The notes beneath the pieces are model-generated. The model was given only the letters and a program-made list of their open reading frames with translations, was not told the DNA's origin and ran no database searches. Of a stretch of DNA of 19,927 bases, positions 6,553 through 13,793 are shown piece by piece (the stretch's first letter is position 1; each line of letters begins with the position of its first letter). The position numbers were made by a program, and so were the translations under genes. This stretch comes from Limosilactobacillus pulli (lineage in GTDB: Bacteria > Bacillota > Bacilli > Lactobacillales > Lactobacillaceae): the NCBI RefSeq assembly GCF_947381555.1, contig NZ_CANCWQ010000030.1, positions 1 through 19,927 of the forward strand. Direction: 5' to 3'.

Positions 6553-6590
6553 ACCATCTTTACGAGTTGCAGCTCTAAGATGGTTTTTCT
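6553..6590 (+). terminator. Terminator of the plus-strand small RNA
   Basis: ACCATCTT (6553-6560) pairs with AAGATGGT (6577-6584), with an inner GAG/CTC pairing, followed by TTTTTCTTTTT. It ends seven bases before the stop codon of the opposing small ORF. Confidence 0.8.
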
Positions 6591-6596
6591 TTTTGG

Positions 6597-6761
6597 TCAG
6601 AAATGACTGACCATGTAGCAGCCGGCAATGAGGGAAGCAATCACAATGATTACGACCGTGGCCAAGGTTGCATACTGAACGCCAATCGGCAAGCCATGCA
6701 GTTCGTGAAGAACAGCGGCAAGACCTTTTAAGTCGGCGCCATCTTGATGTCGGTTTGACAC
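6597..6761 (-). CDS. Small membrane protein, candidate type I toxin
   Basis: A 54-codon frame opening with GTG at 6761, preceded by AAAGGGAT about eight bases away. The product starts VSNRHQDGADLKGLAAVLHE, has a charged/amphipathic N-terminal half and ends with one strong hydrophobic helix (about residues 28-50, around LATVVIIVIASLIAGCYMV) and the tail SHF. A single TM helix in a ~50-residue protein, its own extended -10 promoter and an opposing RNA over the 3' UTR fit the general plan of type I toxins, although the sequence resembles none I know. The codon just before GTG is an in-frame TAA ending the 12-codon ORF 6800-6762. The original gene may therefore have been one 67-codon frame starting at 6800, now translated by re-initiation or not at all. 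An unrelated small membrane protein is the main alternative. Confidence 0.5.
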   Translation of the reverse strand: MSNRHQDGADLKGLAAVLHELHGLPIGVQYATLATVVIIVIASLIAGCYMVSHF

Positions 6762-6800
6762 TTATGGATCCCTTTCATAATGATGGGAAGTGCCGTGCAT
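6762..6800 (-). other. 12-codon leader ORF, or 5' end of the small membrane-protein gene cut by a TAA
   Basis: ATG at 6800-6798 lies eight bases after an optimal AAGGAG (6814-6809) and reads MHGTSHHYERDP then TAA, which abuts the GTG of the next ORF in the same frame. The best ribosome binding site of the locus thus belongs to this short frame. It is either a translated leader peptide coupled to the downstream ORF or the true N-terminus of a 67-residue protein interrupted by a CAA-to-TAA type change. A second frame starting at the ATG just before AAGGAG could encode 29 residues, but its composition looks random. Confidence 0.45.
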
Positions 6801-6814
6801 TTTTTCAGCTCCTT

Positions 6815-6879
6815 CATTGGCATCGCTCCCTTCGAAAAGCGAAGCACCGCCAATGTTTTTGGACAAAAATATTATACCA
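6815..6879 (-). promoter_or_regulatory. Extended -10 promoter and hairpin leader of the small membrane-protein gene
   Basis: On the minus strand TGGTATAAT (6879-6871) is an extended -10 without a good -35. The leader folds: CATTGGC (6855-6849) pairs with GCCAATG (6821-6815), enclosing CTTCG/CGAAG (6844-6840 with 6834-6830) around CTTTT. The lower stem ends directly against the AAGGAG ribosome binding site, so the fold could limit ribosome access. Confidence 0.55.
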
Positions 6880-7005
6880 TAATCGGGTCAGCGGCTAGCT
6901 GGCTCGATTTTTTTGTAAACTTTCTTAAATTAATTTGGTAAAGTTCATATTATTCAGTGGATCGTCGTGCCGGGCAAGCAATCATCCAGCATTGTGCTTG
7001 TTATT

Positions 7006-7033
7006 TTGTTGGAAATCGTTTCTAGGCTATAAT
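7006..7033 (+). promoter_or_regulatory. Promoter of the SPFH gene
   Basis: TTGTTG (7006-7011), 16 bases, TATAAT (7028-7033), about 33 bases before the start codon. Confidence 0.65.
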
Positions 7034-7066
7034 TGTTCTAGAATCGATCTGAAAGAAGGGATGACG

Positions 7067-7927
7067 ATGCAAGAGAAAAAGGCATTTCACGTCAATGGCT
7101 ATCTGGGATTGATCGTTGCCATTGCGGTCGCAGTTTTAGGAGTATGGCTGGGCTATCGTGGTTACGCTGGTCAGCAGCATGGAGAACTGGCAGTCGGGGT
7201 CGTTTTGATCTTGCTGGCTGCACTGTGCGCTTCAGCATTGACGATCGTACAGCCTAATGAAGCTAAAGTACTGACTTTTTTCGGTAACTACATTGGTACG
7301 ATTCGCGATGCCGGCCTGTTTATGACGGTGCCGTTAACGGACAAGCAGAGCATTTCCTTGCGAGTACGCAATTTTAACTCTCAGATTTTGAAGGTTAATG
7401 ACTCAAAAGGGAATCCGGTTGAAATCGCGGCCGTAGTGGTCTTTAAAGTTGTTGATACGGCGCAGGCTCTGTTTAATGTTGATGACTATGAGGAATTCGT
7501 TGAGATTCAAAGCGAGTCTGCTGTGCGTCACGTTGCCAGTGAATATCCGTACGACACATTTGATGAGCAGGATAAGCTGACGCTGCGTGGGAATCCGACA
7601 GAAGTTTCTGACCGCTTGACACAAGAACTGCAGGAACGGCTTAACGTGGCTGGCGTGCAGATTTTGGAAACGCGGCTGACGCACTTGGCATATGCCACGG
7701 AAATTGCCAGTGCGATGCTGCAAAGACAACAATCCGCGGCGATTCTGTCGGCACGAAAGATTATCGTTGAAGGCGCTGTTTCAATTACGGAAGATGCCAT
7801 GGAGCGACTGGCCAAGGAAACGGATTTGAATCTAACTGATGAGCAACGTTTGCAGGTCATTAACAATATAATGGTAGCAATTATTAGTGAACGCGGTACA
7901 CAGCCGGTAATCAATACTGGAAAATAA
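7067..7927 (+). CDS. SPFH (stomatin/prohibitin/flotillin) domain membrane protein
   Basis: A 286-residue protein. The ATG at 7067 lies six bases after AAGGG; the ATG at 7061 abuts that site, and an earlier in-frame start at 6935 would include the promoter. Two hydrophobic segments (about residues 12-31 and 40-60) form an N-terminal hairpin. An SPFH domain follows, starting at TIVQPNEAKVLTFFGNYIGT and running through GLFMTVPLTDKQSISLRVRN, EIAAVVVFKVVDTAQALFNV and ESAVRHVASEYPYDTFDE, then a helical region with LNVAGVQILETRLTHLAYA and an Ala-rich AMLQRQQSAAILSARK segment. Such proteins oligomerise into membrane-associated rings that often accompany proteases or organise membrane domains. No NfeD or protease gene is adjacent, so the partner is unknown. 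It has its own promoter and terminator. Confidence 0.9.
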   Translation: MQEKKAFHVNGYLGLIVAIAVAVLGVWLGYRGYAGQQHGELAVGVVLILLAALCASALTIVQPNEAKVLTFFGNYIGTIRDAGLFMTVPLTDKQSISLRVRNFNSQILKVNDSKGNPVEIAAVVVFKVVDTAQALFNVDDYEEFVEIQSESAVRHVASEYPYDTFDEQDKLTLRGNPTEVSDRLTQELQERLNVAGVQILETRLTHLAYATEIASAMLQRQQSAAILSARKIIVEGAVSITEDAMERLAKETDLNLTDEQRLQVINNIMVAIISERGTQPVINTGK

Positions 7928-7949
7928 TTGAATTTGTTTTAGAATGCTT

Positions 7950-7991
7950 AATCGCGCGCTCTAGCTGTCAAAGGCAGGGCGCGCGATTTTT
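7950..7991 (+). terminator. Terminator of the SPFH gene
   Basis: A 13-bp GC-rich stem (AATCGCGCGCTCT at 7950-7962, AGGGCGCGCGATT at 7976-7988, one wobble) followed by five T. Confidence 0.9.
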
Positions 7992-8865
7992 GAATGGGAA
8001 CGAGGCTGCTTGTCGGTTGATTATCGTCAAAACTTGGGATGATAAAGGCTTGTCCCAATCATTTCATGGCGGTGGATTTGAACAGAATGCGGCACGTTTT
8101 GAAAGTTATACGATTCGTTGTCAGAATGAATTGTCAACCATACTGAGTAAGTGAACAGAATCGGGACCATCAGCTGAGCCGTAACACCAGGAGATTTGCC
8201 GAAATATCGGTCAGCAGCTTAAAAATGGGTAACTAAAAAAGGCTGCCAGGCAACAGGGAAGCTGGCAGTCTTTTAATATTACTATTGTAGACTGATTTTT
8301 AATTGCGTTTGATTGCTAAAGCGAGAAATGTTTCAACGAGGTGCTCAATCAAGCTGGATACGGAACCTGATTGATTAAAATGATTCTCAACTTTAACAAC
8401 GAGATAAGCCGCTCATAGTTAATTCGCTATAAAAATCGTATAGACTAAGAGGAGATCGATGTCTAAGCGGACTTAACAAACCAATCATGTCCTCATTGGT
8501 AAACGAAACTAACTGTGGCACCAATCATTTCAATATGAGGATTTAAAACTAGGCGAAAATTAGAGGTGCGTTTCACCTGCTTTGAAAGGTATCGGCAAAG
8601 CGAGCCTGTAGATCTCAACTAAATTCGGTTAATGCCAGTTACGGAAGAAAATTAAATAACTGGTTATAGGAAGTCGATATTTCCTTGGTATCAACCGAAG
8701 CAGACTTCATAATTACGGGAGTATAACAAGTGAAATCTGGCCAGCTTGAGGTAAAGATTAGAGAAAGGTAAAATATTTATGGGAGTCTCGACGATTTCTA
8801 ATCAATTACTTTGAACAAACCGTTTGGGAGCTGGATTTGCACATTATGGGAAACCGAGCTGGACG
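7992..8865. other. Degenerate intergenic DNA without a recognisable gene
   Basis: About 870 bases with stops in all frames at short intervals. One start-less plus frame (about 7999-8154) reads LIIVKTWDDKG...GGGFEQNAARFESYTIRCQN and could be a gene relic, but I cannot name it. A five-codon ORF after AGGAG at about 8460 is too short to matter. ACCAATCAT occurs twice near 8480 and 8520. The loss of bdh at the right edge suggests the whole stretch is deletion debris. Confidence 0.5.
8237..8274. terminator. Orphan bidirectional terminator-like hairpin
   Basis: Thirteen pairs, AAAAGGCTGCCAG (8237-8249) with CTGGCAGTCTTTT (8262-8274, one wobble), with A and T flanks on both sides. No intact gene ends next to it, so it probably served one now lost from this stretch. 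Confidence 0.7.
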
Positions 8866-9090
8866 CTATTGAGACTTAGCAGGCGAATAAACAGTGTTGG
8901 CTGGGTCGCCAGTCAGCTCATCGACCTTATCGACTGGGATAAAGACTGGTCCTTCAACGTATTCATGCAGATCGCTGCTGCAAATGCCGGCCCAAGCGAC
9001 TTTTACAACGACTTCATCTGATTTTAAAGTCTTTAATTCAACATCTTCCACACGGATGTCTTTTACGCCATGCCAAACTGCTGCTTTCAT
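8866..9090 (-). pseudogene. 5' fragment of a zinc-dependent 2,3-butanediol/alcohol dehydrogenase
   Basis: The ATG at 9090 has an AAAGG ribosome binding site and begins MKAAVWHGVKDIRVEDVELK. It continues through KVAWAGICSSDLHEYVEGPV to DKVDELTG, the classic N-terminus of medium-chain (R,R)-butanediol dehydrogenases with the catalytic zinc-ligand Cys and the D-L-H-E-Y motif. The usual GICGSD here reads GICSSD. After about residue 62 homology stops abruptly (DPANTVYSPAKSQ then stop near 8866). The second zinc ligand region (G-H-E), the Rossmann NAD(H)-binding domain and the C-terminus are absent, so the roughly 350-residue enzyme cannot be made. Intact relatives interconvert acetoin and 2,3-butanediol with NAD(H). 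The promoter and putative operator upstream look undamaged, suggesting recent loss. Confidence 0.85.
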
Positions 9091-9146
9091 AATTATCGAC
9101 CTTTCTTGAATAATCAATGCATAAACAAAAATGGCTTCCTGCAGGA

Positions 9147-9208
9147 CATTGTGAATATCAACTTTGTGGATATTAAAATTATTAATTTTAAGTTATAGCC
9201 TTTGTCAA
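9147..9208 (-). promoter_or_regulatory. bdh promoter with overlapping TTGTGAA-type (Rex-like) sites
   Basis: On the minus strand consensus TTGACA (9208-9203), 18 bases and TAATAA (9184-9179) form a promoter. At its expected start point lie TTGTGAATAT (9149-9158, plus strand) and TTGTGGATAT (9164-9173), with AATATC/GATATT forming a dyad (9155-9160 and 9169-9174). TTGTGAA is the half-site of the NADH-sensing repressor Rex, whose boxes are normally inverted pairs. Here one copy is degenerate, so Rex binding is a guess. Confidence 0.45.
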
Positions 9209-9295
9209 ATCACCTATATACCAATAGTTGAAGGAATTTGATTACTGATCGGCTAGTTAGGTAAAAAGATAGTAACGCTTAATTTATATTTTCGA

Positions 9296-9324
9296 CATTG
9301 TGAATTAGGGGATGAATTTCACAA
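9296..9324. promoter_or_regulatory. Inverted TTGTGAA...TTCACAA site between bdh and cydA
   Basis: TTGTGAA (9298-9304) and TTCACAA (9318-9324) are a perfect 7-bp inverted repeat with a 13-base spacer, wider than the usual Rex box. The left arm repeats the ACATTGTGAAT found at 9147-9157. The site is over 200 bases before the cydA promoter I prefer, so it may act at a distance, serve another promoter, or bind a Crp/Fnr-type regulator. Confidence 0.4.
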
Positions 9325-9536
9325 ACTTCAGCAAAAGAGTGTGCAAATCGCATATTGTATTAATATAAATAAAATGGGGATGAATGTAGAAATTAGCTCA
9401 ATTATCGCTAATTAGTTGATAACTTAAAATTGAAAGATTTTAAGAGAATGACTGTTTCTTAAATGAATAAAAAATCGCCTAAATTGCCGAATAACTATGG
9501 GGTGAGAGACAAAATTTAAATAAAGTGATTTGGATG

Positions 9537-9612
9537 TTGAAAGCCTTTTATCAAAGCGGTACACTAAGGCTGTAAAAGCGGTATTCCTAATCTTTTGATA
9601 AACGATTAGGAA
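9537..9612 (+). promoter_or_regulatory. cydABCD promoter and leader dyad
   Basis: TTGAAA (9537-9542), 17 bases, TACACT (9560-9565). The sequence around the -35 (TGAAAGCCTTTTATCA) loosely resembles a cre box with about three mismatches. In the leader TTCCTAATC (9584-9592) and GATTAGGAA (9604-9612) form a perfect 9-bp inverted repeat around 11 bases, ending shortly before the AAAAGGGGA ribosome binding site. It could be an operator or an RNA hairpin affecting translation of cydA. Confidence 0.5.
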
Positions 9613-9636
9613 ATAAGTTTAAAAGGGGATGTTAGA

Positions 9637-11064
9637 ATGACAATCGTTAATCTAGCTCGTTTCCAATTTGCGATGACGACCGTTTTTCATTTCTTTTTCG
9701 TTCCGTTTTCAATCGGGACCGTTTTTGTCGTTGCAATTATGGAATCGATTTATGTTCATACTAAAAATGAGCAGTATCAACGAATGGCGAAATTCTGGGG
9801 CAAGATCTTTCTGCTCAGTTTTGCCGTTGGTGTGGTCACGGGATTAATTCAGGAATTCCAGTTTGGGATGAATTGGTCCGACTATTCACGCTTTATGGGT
9901 GATATTTTTGGCGCGCCGCTGGCTTTTGAGGCGCTGCTGTCGTTTTTCATCGAGTCAACGTTTATTGGTTTGTGGATGTTTACATGGGATCGGGTTGGTA
10001 AGAAACTGCACTTGTTCTTTATTTGGATGGTCGTGTTTGGGACATTGACCTCCGCACTTTGGATTCTGACCGCCAACTCTTTCATGCAGCATCCCGTCGG
10101 CTACACGATTCGTAATGGACGGGCCGAAATGGTTAACTTTGGCGCCTTGCTGACGAATCCACAGCTGTTCTTTGAATATGGGCACGTCGTCTTAGGGGCA
10201 CTGTTAACTGGCGCGACGATCATTACTGGTCTGGCTGCCTTCCAGCTGCTTAAGAAACGGCAGCTGTCAAAGGAAAATACCAAAGCCTATCACAAGACGA
10301 TGCGGCTGGGCATGACATTGATGCTGGTCTTCTCCGTGGCAACGATGCTGATGGGGGACCTGCAGATGAAATACCTGATCAAGGAACAGCCAATGAAGTT
10401 TGCCGCCACGGAAGCCGTCTACAAGACTACCGGCAAGCAGGCGCCTTGGACGGTGGTCGGAATTGCTGATACCAAGACGCATGAAGTCAAAGGCAAGATT
10501 GATATCCCGGTCATGCTGAGTTTGCTTTCTTATGGCAAGACGACCGGTTCCGTCAAAGGGATGGAGCAGGTTAACGCTGAGCTTAAGAAACAGTATGGTA
10601 CGACGATTGCCGGTCACAAGATGAACTACTATGTACCGGTTAATACGCTGTTTTGGAGCTTCCGGGTAATGGCTGGTTTTGGGGCCTTGATCGCGCTGTG
10701 TTCGTTGGTTGGCTTGATCCTGACGCGCAAAAACAAGATGACACTCTATCAGCATCGTTGGTGTCTTTGGGTCATGGCTCTCTTAACGTTTGCGCCTTTT
10801 TTGATGAATACCAGTGGCTGGCTGATTACGGAACTGGGGCGGGCACCATGGACGGTCTATGGCCTGTTTACAATTGCCCAAAGCGTTTCGCCAAACGTTT
10901 CGGCGGCCTCGCTGCTGATTTCCAACATCGTCTACTTCTGTCTGTTCAGCGGTTTGGCAGTGATCTTAATTGGTCTGATCGTGCGGGCGCTGCACAACGA
11001 TCCATTCGATCAGGTTGCGGCATCGTCTAAGATTATGGATCCATTTGCTAAGGGGGCGTTTTAA
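9637..11064 (+). CDS. cydA: Cytochrome bd ubiquinol/menaquinol oxidase subunit I
   Basis: A 475-residue polytopic membrane protein, the catalytic subunit of cytochrome bd. It oxidises membrane quinol, carries haems b558, b595 and d and reduces oxygen to water. Conserved residues are visible: His18 in TVFHFFFVPFSIG (haem b595 ligand region), Glu98 and Glu106 in the FEALLSFFIESTF helix, His183 in EYGHVVLGALL and Met345 in FWSFRVMAG (haem b558 ligands), Lys254 and Glu259 at the start of the quinol loop, and the GWLITELGRAPWTVYG signature. The loop is the short form expected in Firmicutes. Translation starts after AAAAGGGGA. cydB follows directly after the stop. In LAB this enzyme is active only when haem is available from outside. 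Confidence 0.97.
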   Translation: MTIVNLARFQFAMTTVFHFFFVPFSIGTVFVVAIMESIYVHTKNEQYQRMAKFWGKIFLLSFAVGVVTGLIQEFQFGMNWSDYSRFMGDIFGAPLAFEALLSFFIESTFIGLWMFTWDRVGKKLHLFFIWMVVFGTLTSALWILTANSFMQHPVGYTIRNGRAEMVNFGALLTNPQLFFEYGHVVLGALLTGATIITGLAAFQLLKKRQLSKENTKAYHKTMRLGMTLMLVFSVATMLMGDLQMKYLIKEQPMKFAATEAVYKTTGKQAPWTVVGIADTKTHEVKGKIDIPVMLSLLSYGKTTGSVKGMEQVNAELKKQYGTTIAGHKMNYYVPVNTLFWSFRVMAGFGALIALCSLVGLILTRKNKMTLYQHRWCLWVMALLTFAPFLMNTSGWLITELGRAPWTVYGLFTIAQSVSPNVSAASLLISNIVYFCLFSGLAVILIGLIVRALHNDPFDQVAASSKIMDPFAKGAF

Positions 11065-12078
11065 ATGACAATGCTGCAGATATTATGGTTCTTTTTGATC
11101 GGTATGCTGTTCGCGGCCTTCTTCTTTCTGGATGGCTTTGACTATGGCGTTGGCATGGCAGTTAAAACCTTGGCCCATAATGAGGCTGAGCGTACCCAGC
11201 TGATTCGTACGATTGGACCGGTCTGGGATGGTAATGAGGTTTGGCTGATTACAGCTGGCGGGGCGATGTTTGCTTCGTTTCCATACTGGTATGCCACGCT
11301 GTTTTCTGGCTACTACCTGATCTTATTGACGATCTTGGTTGGTCTGATTATTCGAGGCGTTTCGTTTGAGTTTCGGGCTCAGAGTCCCATGGAAAAAAAG
11401 CTATTGTGGGATAACGCGCTGGCATTGGGCAGTCTGATCGTACCATTCTTTTTTGGCGTGATGTTTATCTCGATGATCAAGGGGATGCCAATTGACGCGC
11501 AGGGAAACATTCAAGCTGGCTTTTTAGACTACTTTAACTGGTTTTCAATCGTCGGTGGGGTTGCCTTGACTTTGTTGACCTACCTGCACGGCTTGAACTA
11601 TATCGCGCTCAAGACGACGGGAGCGATTCAGGCTCGGGCCCAAAACTACAGTCAGGCGTTCTACTGGGTTTTGTATCTGGGTGAGGTGGTCTTTGCGCTG
11701 CTTTTGCTCTTCCAAACCGACTTTATCAAGGTGCATCCGCTGGCAACGCTGCTGGGGGTGGCCTTGATCGTTGCCTTTTCAGTGCTGGCTCATGCCAATA
11801 CCTTTAGGAACCGCAATGGCTGGGCATTTATCTTCAGTGGGCTGACGCTGGTTTCGTTGGTAGCGCTGCTGTTTAGCGGTTTGTTCCCACGCTTGATGAT
11901 TTCTTCGATCAGCAGTCAGTACGATTTGATGATCAAGAGTGCGTCATCTTCAAACTACACGCTGATCGTAATGATGATCGCGACGCTGGTTTTGGTGCCA
12001 TGCATTTTGGTATATACGATCTTTGCCTACTGGATCTTCCGCAAGCGGATTGAGATGCCGCGCGTTGAGGTACGTTAA
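11065..12078 (+). CDS. cydB: Cytochrome bd oxidase subunit II
   Basis: A 337-residue membrane protein with about eight or nine hydrophobic helices, the partner subunit of CydA. The start codon follows the cydA stop with no gap, and AAGGGGG upstream serves as ribosome binding site inside the cydA end. Family signatures are LDGFDYGVGMAVKTL in the first helices, TIGPVWDGNEVWLITAGGAM after the first loop and the RGVSFEFRAQ segment. It stabilises the haem-bearing subunit and helps form the oxygen and proton channels. The stop overlaps the next start by one base (TAATG), a sign of coupled translation. Confidence 0.97.
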   Translation: MTMLQILWFFLIGMLFAAFFFLDGFDYGVGMAVKTLAHNEAERTQLIRTIGPVWDGNEVWLITAGGAMFASFPYWYATLFSGYYLILLTILVGLIIRGVSFEFRAQSPMEKKLLWDNALALGSLIVPFFFGVMFISMIKGMPIDAQGNIQAGFLDYFNWFSIVGGVALTLLTYLHGLNYIALKTTGAIQARAQNYSQAFYWVLYLGEVVFALLLLFQTDFIKVHPLATLLGVALIVAFSVLAHANTFRNRNGWAFIFSGLTLVSLVALLFSGLFPRLMISSISSQYDLMIKSASSSNYTLIVMMIATLVLVPCILVYTIFAYWIFRKRIEMPRVEVR

Positions 12079-13793
12079 TGATTGATCGTGATTTATTTCA
12101 ATTGCCGGGTTCCGGCGCGATCGTGAAACGGCTTGTCGGAATAAAGATTCTGCAGGCCGTTTTTATTATCGCTCAGGCCGCCTTCCTGGCAGGTACGCTG
12201 TTTGTGCTGTGGCAGGGAAAAGGACTGCGCTGGTTGCTCTTGTGGGGCTTTATTGCCAGTTATACCTTGCGCCAGCTGCTTTTATGGTTGGAAAAACGCA
12301 TTCTGGATGGTTTCGCGGAACAGACGGCCGTTGATCTGCGCGCGCGGCTGTTAAGCAAACTCTATGATCAGGGGCCGGCCTTGGTGCAGGAAAACGGGAC
12401 TGGGAGCACGGTTGCCATGGCGCTTGATGGCATCGATGAAGTCAACCAGTACGTTAAGCTGACGTTCGACAAAACGATCGGCATGATGAGCGTACCCGTT
12501 TTGATCTTGATTGCCGTTGGGATTTTTGATTGGCGCTCGGCTGTGATCTTATTGGTGACCTATCCATTGATCATCTTGTTTATGATCATCTTGGGCAAGG
12601 CCGCCAAAGCCAAAGCTGAGCAGCAGTATGGCAGCTTTCAGCACCTGTCGAACAATTTTATCGATTCGCTGCGGGGGATCGACACGCTTAAGTATCTTGG
12701 CTTAAGCAAGCGCTACTCTAAAAGCATCTTTACGGCCAGCGAGCATTTCCGTAAACGAACGATGGCCGTGCTGAAAGTAGCGATGCTTTCAACGTTTGCT
12801 CTGGATTTTTTCACGACGCTTTCCATCGCGGTAGTGGCCGTTTATCTGGGGTTTGATCTTTTAAATGGTCGCATGGCGCTTTTGAACGCATTGGCCGTCT
12901 TGATCCTGGCACCGGAATACTATATGCCGATGCGTCGGTTTGCTGGTGATTTTCATGCCACGCTCAATGGCCGCAACTCGTTTCATAAAATGCTGACGAT
13001 CCTTAATCAGCCAGCTCAGCCGCGAAAAGAAGTGCCACTGCATTCCTGGGAGCCAGCAGACTGGCTGTCGATTGATTCCATGGCGTTTCAATATCCCAAA
13101 GGCACCAGCATTAAGCCGTTTTCGCTGCAGATCAAGGGCTGGCAGAAAATTGGCATTATTGGGATGAGTGGCGCGGGTAAGACGACTTTGATCAATCTTT
13201 TGAGCGGTTTTTTGACTCCTGAACAGGGCGCGATCGAGATTCAGGAACAAAAGGTGACGACGCTCAACCTGCCGGACTGGCAAAATCAGCTGCTTTATCT
13301 GCCGCAGTCGCCAACAATCTTTACAGCAACGGTGCGACAAAACGTTGCCTTCTACACGCCAGACGTTTCCGATGATCAGATCAAAACCGCGTTGGCAACG
13401 GTTGGCATGACTGATTGGCTGGCTAAGCTTCCCGATGGTCTGGCAACAATGATTGGGGCCGGATACCGCGAGCTTTCTGGTGGTCAGGCACAGCGGATTG
13501 CGTTGGCCAGAGCCTTGCTGGACGACCGGCGGCGGGTCATGATGTTTGACGAGCCAACTGCTCATCTGGACATTGAAACCGAGTTGGAGCTGAAAGAACG
13601 CATGCTGCCGTTAATGGATCAGCGGCTGGTCTTTTTCGCCACGCATCGGCTGCATTGGATGAAGGAGATGGATTGGATCTTGGTAATGGATCATGGCGAG
13701 TTGGTTGAGCAGGGAACCTATGACGAGCTTTTGGCACGAAACGGCTATTTCGTCTCATTAATCAATGGAATGAGAGGTGAGCGGCATGTTTAG
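12078..13793 (+). CDS. cydD: ABC exporter subunit CydD (first cyd ABC protein)
   Basis: A 571-residue half-transporter: six-helix membrane domain (about residues 15-315), then an ATPase. Visible are the Walker A motif GMSGAGKTT at 362-370, the Q-loop in LLYLPQSP, the LSGGQ signature at 466-470, Walker B RRVMMFDEPT with Asp491-Glu492, the D-loop AHLD and the switch histidine in FFATHRL. It pairs with the next gene product to form the CydDC exporter, required for assembly of cytochrome bd. The transported molecule was first described as cysteine/glutathione, with a haem role proposed more recently. By homology to E. coli this is CydD; the Bacillus/Lactobacillus operon-order convention calls it cydC. 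It overlaps cydB by one base. Confidence 0.93.
   Translation: MIDRDLFQLPGSGAIVKRLVGIKILQAVFIIAQAAFLAGTLFVLWQGKGLRWLLLWGFIASYTLRQLLLWLEKRILDGFAEQTAVDLRARLLSKLYDQGPALVQENGTGSTVAMALDGIDEVNQYVKLTFDKTIGMMSVPVLILIAVGIFDWRSAVILLVTYPLIILFMIILGKAAKAKAEQQYGSFQHLSNNFIDSLRGIDTLKYLGLSKRYSKSIFTASEHFRKRTMAVLKVAMLSTFALDFFTTLSIAVVAVYLGFDLLNGRMALLNALAVLILAPEYYMPMRRFAGDFHATLNGRNSFHKMLTILNQPAQPRKEVPLHSWEPADWLSIDSMAFQYPKGTSIKPFSLQIKGWQKIGIIGMSGAGKTTLINLLSGFLTPEQGAIEIQEQKVTTLNLPDWQNQLLYLPQSPTIFTATVRQNVAFYTPDVSDDQIKTALATVGMTDWLAKLPDGLATMIGAGYRELSGGQAQRIALARALLDDRRRVMMFDEPTAHLDIETELELKERMLPLMDQRLVFFATHRLHWMKEMDWILVMDHGELVEQGTYDELLARNGYFVSLINGMRGERHV

Larger units (their letters stand above)
6457..6590 (+). ncRNA. 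Candidate ~135-nt antisense/small RNA
   Basis: Bounded by the near-consensus promoter at 6422-6450 and the intrinsic terminator at 6553-6590, with no credible coding frame between (ATG at 6452 is followed directly by a stop). The RNA begins with a 10-bp perfect hairpin (6468-6477 with 6484-6493). Its whole length would be complementary to the 3' part of the minus-strand transcript that runs through the small membrane-protein gene (6597-6761) to the terminator at 6493-6461. Overlapping 3' ends with nested terminators are how known type I antitoxin RNAs (RatA, SR4, the Fst RNA pair) are arranged. Boundaries are inferred from motifs only. Confidence 0.55.

Noticed and set aside
6935..7066. N-terminal extension of the SPFH protein
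   Set aside because: It would translate across the promoter and has no ribosome binding site; the start at 7067 has one.
8460..8475. Five-codon ORF after AGGAG (MSKRT)
   Set aside because: Too short and in degenerate DNA, with no downstream gene that it could attenuate.
8824..9109. Plus-strand frames across the bdh fragment
   Set aside because: The minus strand matches an alcohol dehydrogenase N-terminus; the plus frames are its antisense shadows.
9538..9553. cre (CcpA) box at the cydA promoter
   Set aside because: TGAAAGCCTTTTATCA has about three mismatches to the consensus, including the central CG; too weak for a separate feature.
12861..13565. 234-codon minus frame inside the first ABC gene
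   Set aside because: It lies wholly antisense to the ATPase and membrane domain of a well-supported gene, and its sequence has no domain-like pattern.
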